Assembly: GCA_020064725.1 (NCBI GenBank)
Contig: JAGTWJ010000001.1
Coordinates: 6,386,001-6,450,000 of the forward strand
Direction of reading: 5' to 3'
Length of the DNA: 64,000 bases
Origin: Drechslerella dactyloides
Taxonomy: Eukaryota > Ascomycota > Orbiliomycetes > Orbiliales > Orbiliaceae
This document shows positions 39,984-50,869 of this stretch, piece by piece. The notes below the pieces were generated by a model. It saw nothing but the letters and a program-made list of their open reading frames with translations. It did not search any database and was not told the DNA's origin. The position numbers and the translations under genes were made by a program. The number at the start of each line of letters is the position of its first letter. Within the stretch, counting starts at the first letter, position 1.

Positions 39984-40384
39984 ATGATAGTACCACTATG
40001 GCCGAGACGTATGTTTCTTGTTCTTGATGGTATTTGCTTGAGGGTATTTTGACGTTGAGTGAGCGTGAAATATCTCGCTATAGCGAGTCGAGGACTAATG
40101 ATTGATAGAGAATTGTTTACGGCGTTTGTGGCAGCGCTTCCTATTCGCATAGCATTTGTATATCGAGCGTCCTGTATTTTAGCGTTTTTGGATTGGAGTC
40201 GGGATTTTCTCCTCAAATTTACTTGATTGCCTACATCATAATGCTATATAAATCGATTCACCTCAGCTTCCTTAGAACTTAGATAGAAACGAAATCCAAA
40301 GCACGATATTAGATTTACAGGCTCTCGCTCGAATTGATACCACCACTCAACACAGCTCTCTAGCTATTGTTGGCAGAACCGCAG
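39984..40384. other. Short spacer between convergent genes
   Basis: The 400 bases separate the 3' ends of lah and the protease gene. A perfect 14-base palindrome (40074-40087) lies about 90 bases after the lah stop. The rest is A/T-rich and presumably holds both polyadenylation regions. I see no gene. Confidence 0.6.
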
Positions 40385-42452
40385 TTATGGTGATATTCCC
40401 GTCCATGTAATTTTGATAGCGTCCGCACCCTCAGCTCTAGGATAGGCGTCATTGTAAAGCTTTCCAATGGCCTGCTTTGGAGACCATTCAGGATTTGCCG
40501 ACATGTGAGTTGCTAAGATACCAGAGACCGCTGGAATAGCTAAATTTTCCGCACGTCGTTTTAGCGACTGTCCCTCTTTACATCGATTGATCCATGGGAC
40601 TCAATATAGCTTACCATAAGATATGCCCCCGCGACAAATGTACTCAAATTCATCTTGACTTTTCGAGGGAATCAGATTGCTATCCCTATCTACCACAAAT
40701 TTTGGTAGAACTAAACCCTCTGCTATTGCATAGACTTTAACAAATTCAGCTTTAGACCATGCATTTATTTTACCCTTCTTATCCACGCTGCCAAGGACCA
40801 CCAAGTTTTCGATTGAACCTCCTCGTTTCGCGGGCCATTCGGAGATTGGCCCGCGGCCCTATAAAATTACGGGTAGATATCAGTCTACCCGTAGCTGCAG
40901 CAATATTGAAAAAGTCTTTAAAACTTACAAGCCAGTCATTTCCAGTCCCAGTAACTATAATCACATTTTCGCGTTCGCTGAGCCGCGCCAGGACGATGTC
41001 TGCGATCCGTGAATATGCCTCAATGAACTTTCTCTCGACAGTTGTTAAAGCAGATTCGGGATATGGATCCAGCTCGTCTCCAAGCCCGTGGTATTCTATA
41101 ATGGTGCACATATTGATGATAGCTCTATATTTTGGATTCTCCTCCGTTTCTTTCTCTATTCGTTCTAGCACCTGGAAAAGGACGTCAATTATATAAATTG
41201 ATGATTGGCCATGTTCAACGTCAGCCACGACGCCAACCCAAACGTTAGCCTTTCTGGAAAATCCGGTTTGGCGACCCAAAATCTTTGAAATGACGTGGGT
41301 TCCATGGAAATCGATCCATCCTTCATCAGGCACACTCCATAGGTAATCACCGGGTTTGTTGGCGCCGAGGGGCCCTTCAGCGTAAAGCCACCCTTTTATT
41401 TGCCCGTTCTCGATGGCATCTGCGAACTCTTGGTGTTCACGGGCACCATCAAGTGCAAAACCCGAATCCAAAACGAAAATATCGATATCTTTCCCTTCTG
41501 AATCTTCGTAGTAAACGGGGCGTGATTTCCATTCTTCGGAAGTGATTCCGGGAGGCTTCGACCAGCTTCTGATATCGCTATTGATAGTCTCAAATTCGTA
41601 TTCTACTAGGCCTCGTTTCCGCAAAGTTTGGCGTTTTAAATAGCTTTTCTCAGTGCTTAAAATTCGGTTTCGAAATTTACCGGCCCCCTTATTGTTTTTG
41701 CGCATGATACCCTTCCGTATCCGTGTAGTTTCGACCTCGCTTCCATGAGTCCATTCGTCTTCGCTAAGGAACCGTCTTTCATCTACTCTCCGCATCTTTT
41801 CAGAGAAATCATCTTCAGCTCGAATGATTCCCCAGGTGTCAAGCTTTACTCGGTTTGCATATTACACCGTCAGCAGATAGACCTCGACAAAGCGCAAACA
41901 TAAGTCCATATTCAAATATTCGAAATGGAGATAGAGCAAATGTGAAGACAAGTTACGATATCTCGATTACGAAAGCAGTTCCGGTCTCGAGAGTATGCTC
42001 ACATAATCAGAGATACCAATTCTTTTCCGCTCATTCCCTTCCTTGTTCTCAAAATCGTCGATTATCACGTCTGCGATTGCATGATATTTACCTAGAACCT
42101 GGATCAAAGGTGTTCCTAAATTTTTGTATTTATGAACGTATACCGCTTCCGCAGGGTCTTCAGGATCTTCCATATTCACATCCGGGTCCAAGACGCCCTT
42201 TAACAGTGACTCGATTTCGCCAATCACTTTATCATTTTGCCAATAATCTTTCTTGGGAAATACTACAAACAAGAGGACCTCGTCCGGCTTGTACTTCTTC
42301 TCGACTTCTCCGTTCCACCCTAGTATTCCGCTAAGACCGCTACTCCCGCTTCCTGGTCTTTCCGTATCGCTACCAGCAGGGAAAGCGAACGAATTGCTGA
42401 GAAGAAATAAGAGAAGAAAGGCCAGGCTCAGAGGATTTAGATTAAGATTCAT
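40385..42452 (-). CDS. Secreted subtilisin-like serine protease (S8 family)
   Basis: Exons (minus strand order) are 42452-42003, 41843-40929, 40858-40615 and 40539-40385, giving 587 residues. Introns have donors GTGAGC, GTAAGT and GTAAGC and keep frame. Residues 1-24 form a signal peptide (Leu-rich core, likely cut after NSFA). The catalytic Asp is in VLDSG (D276), the His in DFHGTHV (H330), the oxyanion Asn in TGTGND (N452), and the Ser in GISYAIPAVSG (S535). The segment ENLVVLGSVD is the usual strand before the catalytic Ser loop. All four catalytic positions are present, but the loops are divergent (VLDSG rather than DTG, GIS rather than GTS). The roughly 250 residues before the catalytic core probably include a propeptide. 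It is secreted or vacuolar; the substrate is unknown. Confidence 0.88.
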
Positions 42453-45278
42453 CTTTTCTCTTTCGTACGACCAAGCAAAGGACGGCTGCCCGGCTGCGAA
42501 GCAAACGTCTTGGTTGAATCAGAAGCATATGCCGATAACAATTCTGGCGCACGAGGAGTCAATGATCGTTTGTGTCTTGCTCAAGTCGGGTAACGAACTA
42601 ATCTGGCGGGCACCCAATTGTAATTTTGAGCATCGGGAAACCGATAGAGGATATGCAGCTTTTAAATACAGTAATCAAACGATAGTACGCTTGTTTTGAT
42701 TGTGATCTCGTCTTTTTCGGACTTGAACAATATAAGCCAGATCACACCACATTCAACAATGGCTGAATAGCTTAAAGGCCGAAAATTGGATGAATACTGG
42801 TCTCGCGGGCCAGACACTGACGTGCGCCTGCACTTCGCGCGATCTGGTTTACGAGACCAGTGAATACCATATAAGAGGTGACTACGCAATACAACAAATA
42901 AAATCTTAGGATAGCGCGCATGGTGTTCAAATAATTTTCAGTGTGCTGTGAAACTATTTGCACCGCCGTTAGCTATTACACTATACTGTTGGTGGCAAAA
43001 TGGTTTATAATCTAGGTATCAGTAGAGGAGGCGCGAGCTAGAATGGCTACGCATCCAACTATTAGGAGTCCACCTGACCTCTAGAACCGCGATAGTGCTT
43101 AGGTACCTGGGTGCTGTAAGTTTCAGAACGTGAACTGTGGCTTGGGATTTCTCTGTGGAGATGTGGCCCGTGGCATTGTTGTGCAGAATCATATGCACAG
43201 TTGTCTGTGCACGGAAGTGAGTGTATAACTTGAATGGCCAATTTGGAAGAAATATACAGATGCTGCGTTTTGTAGCAAAGTTATAGAACGAAGCCCAGCG
43301 GTTTGTCTCGTAAACCAGACGCGGCGCTTCGGCTTGCGTAACAAGCACGGCACCGGAGGCGTCTAAACAGATACAACCTTAGCGTTTCAAATGCCCCAAC
43401 TTAACTGCCTGGGACTCATTGGAGGCAAGGAGATAGCCCATATAGAGGTGTTCTTGTAGTCTGACTATATGAATCCACCGCCCGCGCTCTGAGCTGGAAC
43501 TCTGATTTTAGAGCGGCACTGCTATCGAAAGTGGGGCTCTGCCACATCTGACCTTGAGAATATATCGCGTAGGTCATATATCGCGTCGATCAGCGTGAAA
43601 GTTTAGAAGCGTACAAGGGCACTTAAGATTCCAAAAGCAAATAGAAGCCTATACACCTGATGCAAGGGAGATCAGCTCAGCCCTGTCCGTCTTTCACACG
43701 TAAAACTCTGTCGTGACCGTAGTTGTTGAAATATCGCCACCTTCTGTAGCTAACACCCTCCAACGTCGTCTAGCGAGCTGGAACCAAACGAGAAGACCCT
43801 GTATCCCGACTCGAGGTTTGATTTTACCACAGGACGAAGTAGGTGAACAAGCTGGGGGCTGCAATTTTAACTACGAACTTTCATATCTTACCAATGAAGT
43901 CGCTGTTAGCCCCCCTGTTCCCAGCACATTCCAACGAGATACCTACCTCATACCCACCCGGTTTATAAATGTTTTGCAAATTAATTTTGTGGTAGCAGAA
44001 TCGAAAGGTCACAGACCACTACTGTGTTGATTGCGCCATTGAACGGCTCCAACATTAGTGGGTGTGAAAAGGTGCGGCGTTGCAGCAATCGCATGCCTCG
44101 AGCCTGTGGAACCAGATGCTATTCTATTACCTGCGATCCTTTATGGAAGCCTAGCTAGTTCTGAGCTCAACAGAAAACAGATTGTCGATTATATGTATAA
44201 CATCGTTCCAATAAGCGGCCTTAGCTTAGTTCAGGTGGAGAAGAGGGCTAAGCTCGAACGTCAACCGCAGATCACCGAACAGTATTTCCCGAGCTTCTCC
44301 AAAGCTTCGAGCTCCATAGTCTTAAATTTTCTGACCGAGGGGTGTCATAGATATCGGATCAGATGATATCTATAACAGACCTACCGTTGTACGCGAGTCG
44401 TGGAATTCAGCAATCCTCAACTTTGCGTGCTAATCAGTATACTATATACGTATAGGGTGCTTCAGCGGCGGCGTGAGCTCAAAGAATTGGCCTTCGTAAA
44501 ACAGCTGTATTCAGTTTTTAGTGACAAGTGGCGGTCTCAAGAATTCGGATTACAAGACAAATAGTATAAGTGAAGTTATAAGTGGTGAATTCGAAAGGTT
44601 GCTGAGCTTGAGAGGGGGTGTGTTTACAACATCTAGAATCCAGAAGCATGAGGGTCGGTACCAAAAAGTACTCAACAACTTAAGTCTCTATGAGAGATAA
44701 CGTCCCAAAGAAGATGACGAACCTTCTTATATTTCTTTTTCAAAATTCTTTTTCTTCTTGTCGACTCGTATTATCAGGTAGAAATTTGTACTATCTTATA
44801 ATTAACCAGTTCACTACTGTGGGAATTAAATGCGCACGGATTCTGGGACGCTTAAGTGTGCTTATAGTCCGCAAGCCGACGATAAATGGCCCGTAGGTTT
44901 ATAACACAAATCGAGCAGCTCGACAGCGTCTTTCGGGCATACTTCCAGGTTAACGAAAAGACAGAGTCTGGACGACCGCCCGTACAGCAATTACAGCATC
45001 AAGGCTGCTTCCTCCTTATCGCTGCCCTGATAAAAAAGCGGGGTGACGTCACACAACACAAACCGGTGAACTTTGCAAAACTGAGGATTGTGAGCTGTCA
45101 GCTGTCAGCTGTCTACGTTGCAAAATACATATAATACAGATAATCGCCCACGTGTCAAGCCCAAGGGCTGAGTTCATGCTCGAACTGAATTCCACTGTAG
45201 AGACTACCAGCCATGCTTGGAAAGAACAGTGATTGAAACCGATCTTCTTTGTCTTTCTTCCACCACAGAAAACACAGC
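42453..45278. other. 2.8-kb spacer without a supported gene
   Basis: This lies between the divergently transcribed protease and desaturase-like genes and should hold both promoters. Open frames are under about 110 codons and show no family resemblance. It contains a 70-base hairpin element (42791-42867), another copy of its core motif (43302-43320), and a triple AGCTGTC direct repeat near 45094-45114. I see no tRNA or transposon protein remnant. Confidence 0.55.
42791..42867. mobile_element. Tiny hairpin (MITE-like) element with 7-bp direct repeats
   Basis: TGAATAC occurs at 42791-42797 and 42861-42867 and brackets about 63 bases whose ends are inverted repeats: ACTGGTCTCG, four bases, CCAGA on the left matches TCTGG, four bases, CGAGACCAGT on the right. 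The only differences within the arms are the four middle bases (CGGG against the TAAA expected from the other arm), all transitions. Three copies of TCTCGTAAACCAGA exist in the window. The direct repeats look like a target-site duplication; the element is far too short to code for anything. Confidence 0.5.
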
Positions 45279-46364
45279 ATGTCTGCGATCATCGGCTCGT
45301 TGGGAGGCTTCGGCCTGCTCTTCAACAATTACACCGCAAGCTCCCTCAATCTCTTTTTCTTCTGGATGACATGGACGACTCTCATTCTCTCGCACCCGCC
45401 TCTTCGAGTCGAACTGATAGCAACCCTTTTCATCCGATTACTGTTTTTCTTCCTACCAGCGCTAATATTCACCGTTTTCGACAATCTGATCCCGTCGTTG
45501 GCAGGAAAAGAGCCCCGCGACTCTCGTGCCAAGCCATCCTCGCGCAAGACCGCGTCTGCACTGACAGGAAAAAGAAAGAAGAAGCAAGCTTGTGTAGAGA
45601 CTATAACCAATGGACCTGTCTTCGCGGTTCTCATGTCGCTAGGAAACATTCTTCTGGGGATAGCTGTGCAGGCGATTGCGGAATACGTCTCTGTTGATCT
45701 GTTCAAAAGAGGAAGGCTTCTCAGAATTACTTCTGCCTTACCTTACCCATGGGATATGGCGAGAGGCATCGCATATGCTATGATTTTGAGAGAGGTAATT
45801 TCTTGGTTTCGTATCTTAAACGCGCTCTGTGTAGGCTAACTTCTTTAAATCCAGATCCTTATATATTACCCTCACCGCCACATTCATAATACGCCCCATT
45901 CGCCACTATACAAATACCACCGTCATCCAAGCCCCACGGCGTCGTCTCTGAATCTGACCAGCACAACCCCAACGGATTATCTACTACTACAATTCATCCC
46001 TGTTTATTTACCCAGTGTCATGTTATCATTCCACCTCCTCACATTTCTAGCGTTCGTCGCAATTACCTCGCTGGTAGATCTTATCTGCTACAGCCAGTAC
46101 AACTACCTCCCAAAAGCTTTTTTTGTCGGCAGGATTGCCAAAAGGGTCAGAGGGCATTATGATTCTGGCGGCTCCGGCGGTTATGGGTGGATTGGTATCT
46201 TGGATTGGATACACGGGACTGAGGTAAGACGGAACAAAGGTGGGGTAATGGGTGTCGGAGAGGGCGGGGAAGGAGGAGAGGGCATTACAGAAGCGGTCAA
46301 GAGGGGTGTAAAAAAACGGAAGATTGCAAGAAGGAAGAAGGATCGGGCTAGTGAGACCGACTGA
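45279..46364 (+). CDS. Membrane protein of the sterol desaturase / fatty acid hydroxylase superfamily, histidine boxes eroded
   Basis: Exons are 45279-45794 and 45855-46364 (intron of 60 bases, GTAATT to CCAG), giving 341 residues. Hydrophobic segments at about residues 5-35, 45-75 and 113-135 flank a basic linker. The string LPYPWDMARGIAYAMILRE followed by YYPHRHIH matches the layout around the first His motif of fungal sterol-desaturase-like proteins, and GWIGILDWIHGTE resembles the family's C-terminal signature. In active members three His clusters (HxxxH, HxxHH, HxxHH types) bind two irons. Here the second is YHRHPS and the third is replaced by HYDSGGSGG, so catalysis is doubtful. The tail is Gly then Lys/Arg-rich, perhaps an ER-type cytosolic end. 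The first in-frame ATG was taken as start. Confidence 0.7.
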
Positions 46365-46613
46365 AAATAACTGGGAGCGGATCTCCATAGCTGTATGTCG
46401 CGTATTTTGACCGCCACCCGGTTGAGTCTTGTAAGGTCGGCTAATGTAGATAGTTGCATTCCACATATTATTTTTATTTACAAATATACTCAAATGAACC
46501 TACCGTTGCTTCTTCTATCTTTGAAAATACGCCAAGGTAATCCTGGTCTCGCGCTGAGGGAACCAACACCAACCTGTGGAGAATATGAATGTGTGGACTG
46601 TCTGCTAGCCAGC

Positions 46614-48025
46614 TTATAGGCTTTCCCGCCTCACCGCTGCGAATCTAGGGAACCTGTATCCCCACTCTTGCAACCTCCAATCATCCCAGACAGAGACCCA
46701 AGGGTCCGGTTTAGGAGCAAATATGTTGAGCAAGGAGCTTGAGTCTGCAACATATGCTTTTGTTAAGTCGTTCAGCCAGATCAGTTTAGCTTGTTCGCCG
46801 TATTTGGAATAGTCCTCCTCGCCTGGTAGACATATCCTCCGGACCGGGATGATGGGGGTCTCCTCTGGTCGGAAGATGCGTCCCGGAAACCTATATCCCG
46901 CTCCTAACCAGCCATCTGGGTGCCCGAGATGAAGATAACGTGCTTTCCCTATTTGCTCCCGAATCTCCATCTTCTCGGTCACCGAAAATATCTTCTCACA
47001 TCTATCGGAGAGGGATTTGAAGTCCGTTGCGTTTTCAATCCATCTTGGCGCGTGAAACGGGTATTCGAAAACTAAAAATGCAAACATGGAGCCTGAGACG
47101 TGGTCCTGCATAAGGGGCTTCCGGCGTTTTTCTTCTATTTTCGCTCCAATGATTTGTTTCTTGCTTAGCTCTTGTAACGTTGGTATATGATAGCGAATAT
47201 AATGATTTGCAAGGTATCAGGGTAGCGAAATCTCGTATATGGAGTAGCCTTACCTCTCGTCGGAAGATTGAATGCCAGAGCGTACCACCAGAGAGAGTTA
47301 TCCCACAGGTACATGAATACTGGTTTCAGCTCCATTGATATGTACGACAGCAGCATTTGGATCACATTCAGATCCCAAAAGTCCCATAGCGGTATATACC
47401 TCATAGAGAGATCGTTTTCGCCCATAGAACTTGACTCGGACTTGCTGGAGTAAAATAGACGCGTCAACAGCCATAACCGATAGAAGCCTCTCATGATTTT
47501 CGCCCTTTCTGTAGATGTCGCCGGTGAATTCATTTGTAGATGCTCTTTCTTTGACCGGGAGCCTTCCTTGGCCACCATGAACCTAGGATACATGGCCCTT
47601 CTGATGAACTGCTCGCATAGCTTCCGGATAGCTCTGTGATTTGTTGTTATTCTCGCTTTCATTTCCTGGTCTCCCTCCCAGACACGGGTGTAATACCATG
47701 GTTCAGAGTCGGGATTCGGTTTCGGCGACGCCATTGCGCTGATGTATGAATTTTCAATATCCCTGACCTCGCTGTACGGAATGTCGATCGGGTGCATTGG
47801 GTCGCCTACGATCTCAGGAAGGCATGCGACCAGAAAGCTTTCCTCCCAGTAATTCGCAGCATCGTGGAAGTCGACATTGCCTAATAGGAAACGCTTGTAT
47901 TTCTGGAAAATGCCGTAAAATTCGCGGGATGTTGTCACTAACGAGATGAAGGTGTCGTAGTCTGAGGTTAACGTCTCCAGAAGTATAAATTTGACATCGT
48001 ACGGTAAGCTCTTTAGAGAAGCCAT
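46614..48025 (-). CDS. F-box-like protein of unknown target
   Basis: Exons are 48025-47254 and 47170-46614 (intron of 83 bases, GTAAGG to CAAG), giving 442 residues. The first 45 residues (LPYDVKFILLETLTSDYDTFISLVTTSREFYGI in outline: LP-x(2)-V, Leu/Ile-rich helices, then a Ser-Arg-x-Phe turn) have the shape of fungal F-box-like domains, which in known cases recruit Skp1 in SCF ubiquitin ligases. The rest is helix-rich with many Trp and Tyr and no repeat I recognise. Such proteins form large, fast-evolving families in filamentous ascomycetes. It converges on the desaturase-like gene, with 249 bases between stops. Confidence 0.7.
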
Positions 48026-48104
48026 GTTCGAGACCTGGGAGATAAGGCGCGGATTATCAGCGATTGGTTCACTCCCGAACAGATGAGCACCTGCCCACCG
48101 GTTA

Positions 48105-48117
48105 AACTATATATATG
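48105..48117 (-). promoter_or_regulatory. TATA-like box of the F-box-like gene
   Basis: An alternating TA run (TATATATA on the minus strand) lies about 85 bases upstream of the start codon at 48025, a usual distance for a TATA element plus leader. No other promoter signal is evident. Confidence 0.45.
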
Positions 48118-49347
48118 CAGCGATCCTCACTTGACATCCAATGTGATCCAGTGCCGTGATCGGACAAGGAAAGTAGATGCTTCTCCCCTTTTAAACGACG
48201 CCGGATATGCTTTGCTCTTTTACATTAGGTGAGGAAGTTGGGACCTCGCGTGCGCATGCACCTGCAGGGTCCAATGCTTTCGCCGCCCGCCGACGGAAGG
48301 CGTCCAATTTTCGAATTCCGTGATAGTGCGTTGGGCGACATGTAAGGAGCGGACAAGGTACATGTGTGAGAGTTCGCGCTTAAATGCATGCTTATCATGC
48401 AGGAGGAGAAGTAGTCTGGGGAATCTTGGGAGAAATGGCATAGTTGTTGTTTAGAGATTCATGCACGTGAATTGGCTCCCTAGGAGCGGAAGAGCGATGC
48501 ACGTCATGATATGAATGAGTGAGAAATCGGCCGGAGAGGTTTTAGCTTACCAACGGGATGCATCGATGGCTCGAGTTGTAGCCGGATCAGTCCCAGCTTG
48601 TTTTACGAGGCGAGGTTACCTTGACGGTGTTGAGCTATCTAACGCTGTTGGGTTTCTGGAACTGCTTAATAGCCTATGAATTATCTCGCAACTTGGCACA
48701 CTGCCGGCTACCGGTATAGGATGCTAGATTCCTACCCAGACTCCTTCAGATTAGCTGTATGTTCCGGGTGTATTGGACTAGCGAGCGGACATGCACTCGG
48801 CAGCTCAGTTGATATTGCTATCATGACTCAGTTGAAGTCCAATAATCTCGATTTCACTCCGCAACTTGCAGGACTTGGAGCAGCTATGAGATTCGGGGGA
48901 CTTGCCAGAGGGTCAGCACCAAATATGTCAAATTAAGCTAACGTTTTTAGGTTAGTGGATAACGATCCCGGCTGGATCCCTGCTCATGCAGGTTACACAA
49001 TGCACATGCGAATGGGTTGCGGCACTCGACACGGAAGCAACTGTATCCATGCATACATGTTTCGAGACTGGATGCGCACGTGCAGATATAGAAGTATCGA
49101 TTTCGAGGATAGGAATAGAAGCTGGGCCCAATATTTGCAAAATTGAAAGGATGACGTGGAGGAAAATAAGGAAGTACAGAGGGAGTGTGTATGAAACAGA
49201 TTCGGTTGTATAGGAATCTAGCTGAATTAGCTTTTAGGTGGGTTCGGTTTGCGAGAGCCCTTCCGGGTCAACTTGTGGGTGCAAGGAGAGAAAGACATAG
49301 AGAACCAAAATGCTTCGAGAATCGAGGCAAGGCGTTAACCTAGCACT
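48118..49347. other. Spacer without a supported gene
   Basis: About 1.2 kb between the F-box-like gene and the first orphan gene. The longest frame (48676-48936, plus, 86 codons) has no start context, domain or splice partner that I can recognise. Nothing else stands out. Confidence 0.5.
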
Positions 49348-50228
49348 TTAATCCGTCGCCATTTGGTCAGGGTCTGGATTGAGCCCGAGCCCAAACTTCG
49401 ATCCAAATTTTGGACCTTTTCTAGCCGATGTCTTCCTCTTTTCGCGAGTCTCGTAGCTGTCATTCTCTTTCTCTGCTTCTGCGAGAGCGAGGCGTTGAAG
49501 TTCAAGTTTCGCTTCGAGCCAACCTGTGCCATTGTTGGTCAGAACGGGCTGGTAAAGCGTTTAAGTTCGAATAGAACGTTAGGTTCCACTTACGAAGGGT
49601 CATCCAGGTGTGATTAAAAAAGGACGTCTTGCTTTTGTACATCAAAGTGCGAGCCTTGGGCCTCAATTTTTCTCGAACGGTAACGATATAATTTTTCATA
49701 TCTTTCCCGGTGAGTCGTTGGCCGTCTCTATTGACGAGTGAAATGGTGTTCTTTGTTGCGCCGAGGAGCTTCTCCGTAAAGTCGAAGTTTGATCCCTGAG
49801 TTCATCCAGACCATTAGCACAAGCATGATATATAACAGGCAGTCTGTAAAATCACGCCAGCCTTACATAGTGTATGATCTCTTTCAGCTCATCTGCTGCA
49901 GCCTGGACGGCTTTCGTAAGATCTTAGGGAGTACACTGCAGTTAGCGCGTACTATTCGGACCGGGGACCACCTCGTTAATCTATCTATAAAGCAGACTTG
50001 AGGAAGCTCACCTTGATGCTGGATGCAGTTGTCGGCAATCGCCAGTGTCATGCGGTACATATCAGAAAGAAGGATGTACTGAAGAACGACATGAATTTCG
50101 CTATGAGGAGGGAGATTGAGAGCTTTTTGATAGTGCGATGTGACCTTCGTTTCTTCTGGAACATCCAGGTCAGTGTCAGTATAGATAGCAAGGCCCGAAC
50201 TGATTCCATCCATGTTTTCGGTTTCCAT
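49348..50228 (-). CDS. Orphan helical protein, 216 residues
   Basis: Exons are 50228-50012, 49922-49867, 49795-49594 and 49523-49348. Donors GTGAGC, GTAAGG and GTAAGT and acceptors ending in AG all keep frame. I do not recognise the family. The sequence begins acidic, then has amphipathic helices (VVLQYILLSDMYRMTLAIADN; KAVQAAADELKEIIHY), a Lys/Arg-rich middle, and an Ala/Glu/Leu helix (WLEAKLELQRLALAEAEKEND) before a basic, Gly-rich tail. There is no signal peptide or membrane segment. It is first (3'-most) in a row of four minus-strand orphan genes. An additional upstream exon cannot be excluded. Confidence 0.65.
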
Positions 50229-50869
50229 AAGAGATTGTGGAGTTGCTGCAGAAGGTTGGGATTAGGAGCTCAAGCTGTAGACCAATTGGGGCAAGTAGGA
50301 AAGTCGGTGATGGAGTATTACCGGGGGTGAGTCGTGAAAGATTGAAGGATGGATAGTGCTTAGACAATGTAACTTGAGCGTGATAGAATACGCGGGAGCT
50401 TCATATTGCTGGTATACTTCTGCACGGTGCAGAAGACCATTGCGTCAATCTTCCGACTTTAGGCCTACGCCCCAGTACCATATCATGGGAGTAACCTTGA
50501 GAGGACATGGGTGCCAGTTCGCCAGCAATAGAGTAGCTCGCGCAATTTATACAACGGGATCGTAATAGAATAATGTCTAGGGTAGACGAAATGCCTTGAA
50601 TGGGTTCGGTAGCTATATCTGGGCATTGCCATATTCCTTTATCTGACATTTCAAGGGAGGATAAAAGCCCTGGGGAACAAGGAAAGGGCACGCCCGAGGG
50701 AAACGAGGAAGGAGGGGGAAGAAGGGGAGGATGAACGAATTTGACATGACATCGACGCACCGAGGGCATTGGGAAAAAATCCGGATGAAACGGTTTCTGA
50801 CAAAAACACGGGACAAGAACATTCTGTGGGCAAACGAAGGGTAGGAGTAGTGTTTATCGGCACTGGAAT
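50229..50869. other. 640-base spacer between orphan genes
   Basis: It holds the 3' end of the 440-residue gene and the promoter of the 216-residue gene, both on the minus strand. A purine-rich plus-strand tract occurs at about 50680-50735. I see no additional gene. Confidence 0.5.

Noticed and set aside
40779..41795. A single 338-residue protease without catalytic serine
   Set aside because: The frame is only the second exon plus read-through of an intron. Joining upstream and downstream exons supplies the signal peptide and the GISYAIP serine motif.
43713..44366. Two plus-strand frames of about 105 codons in the 2.8-kb spacer
   Set aside because: No recognisable domain, no splice signals that join them in frame, and unremarkable composition.
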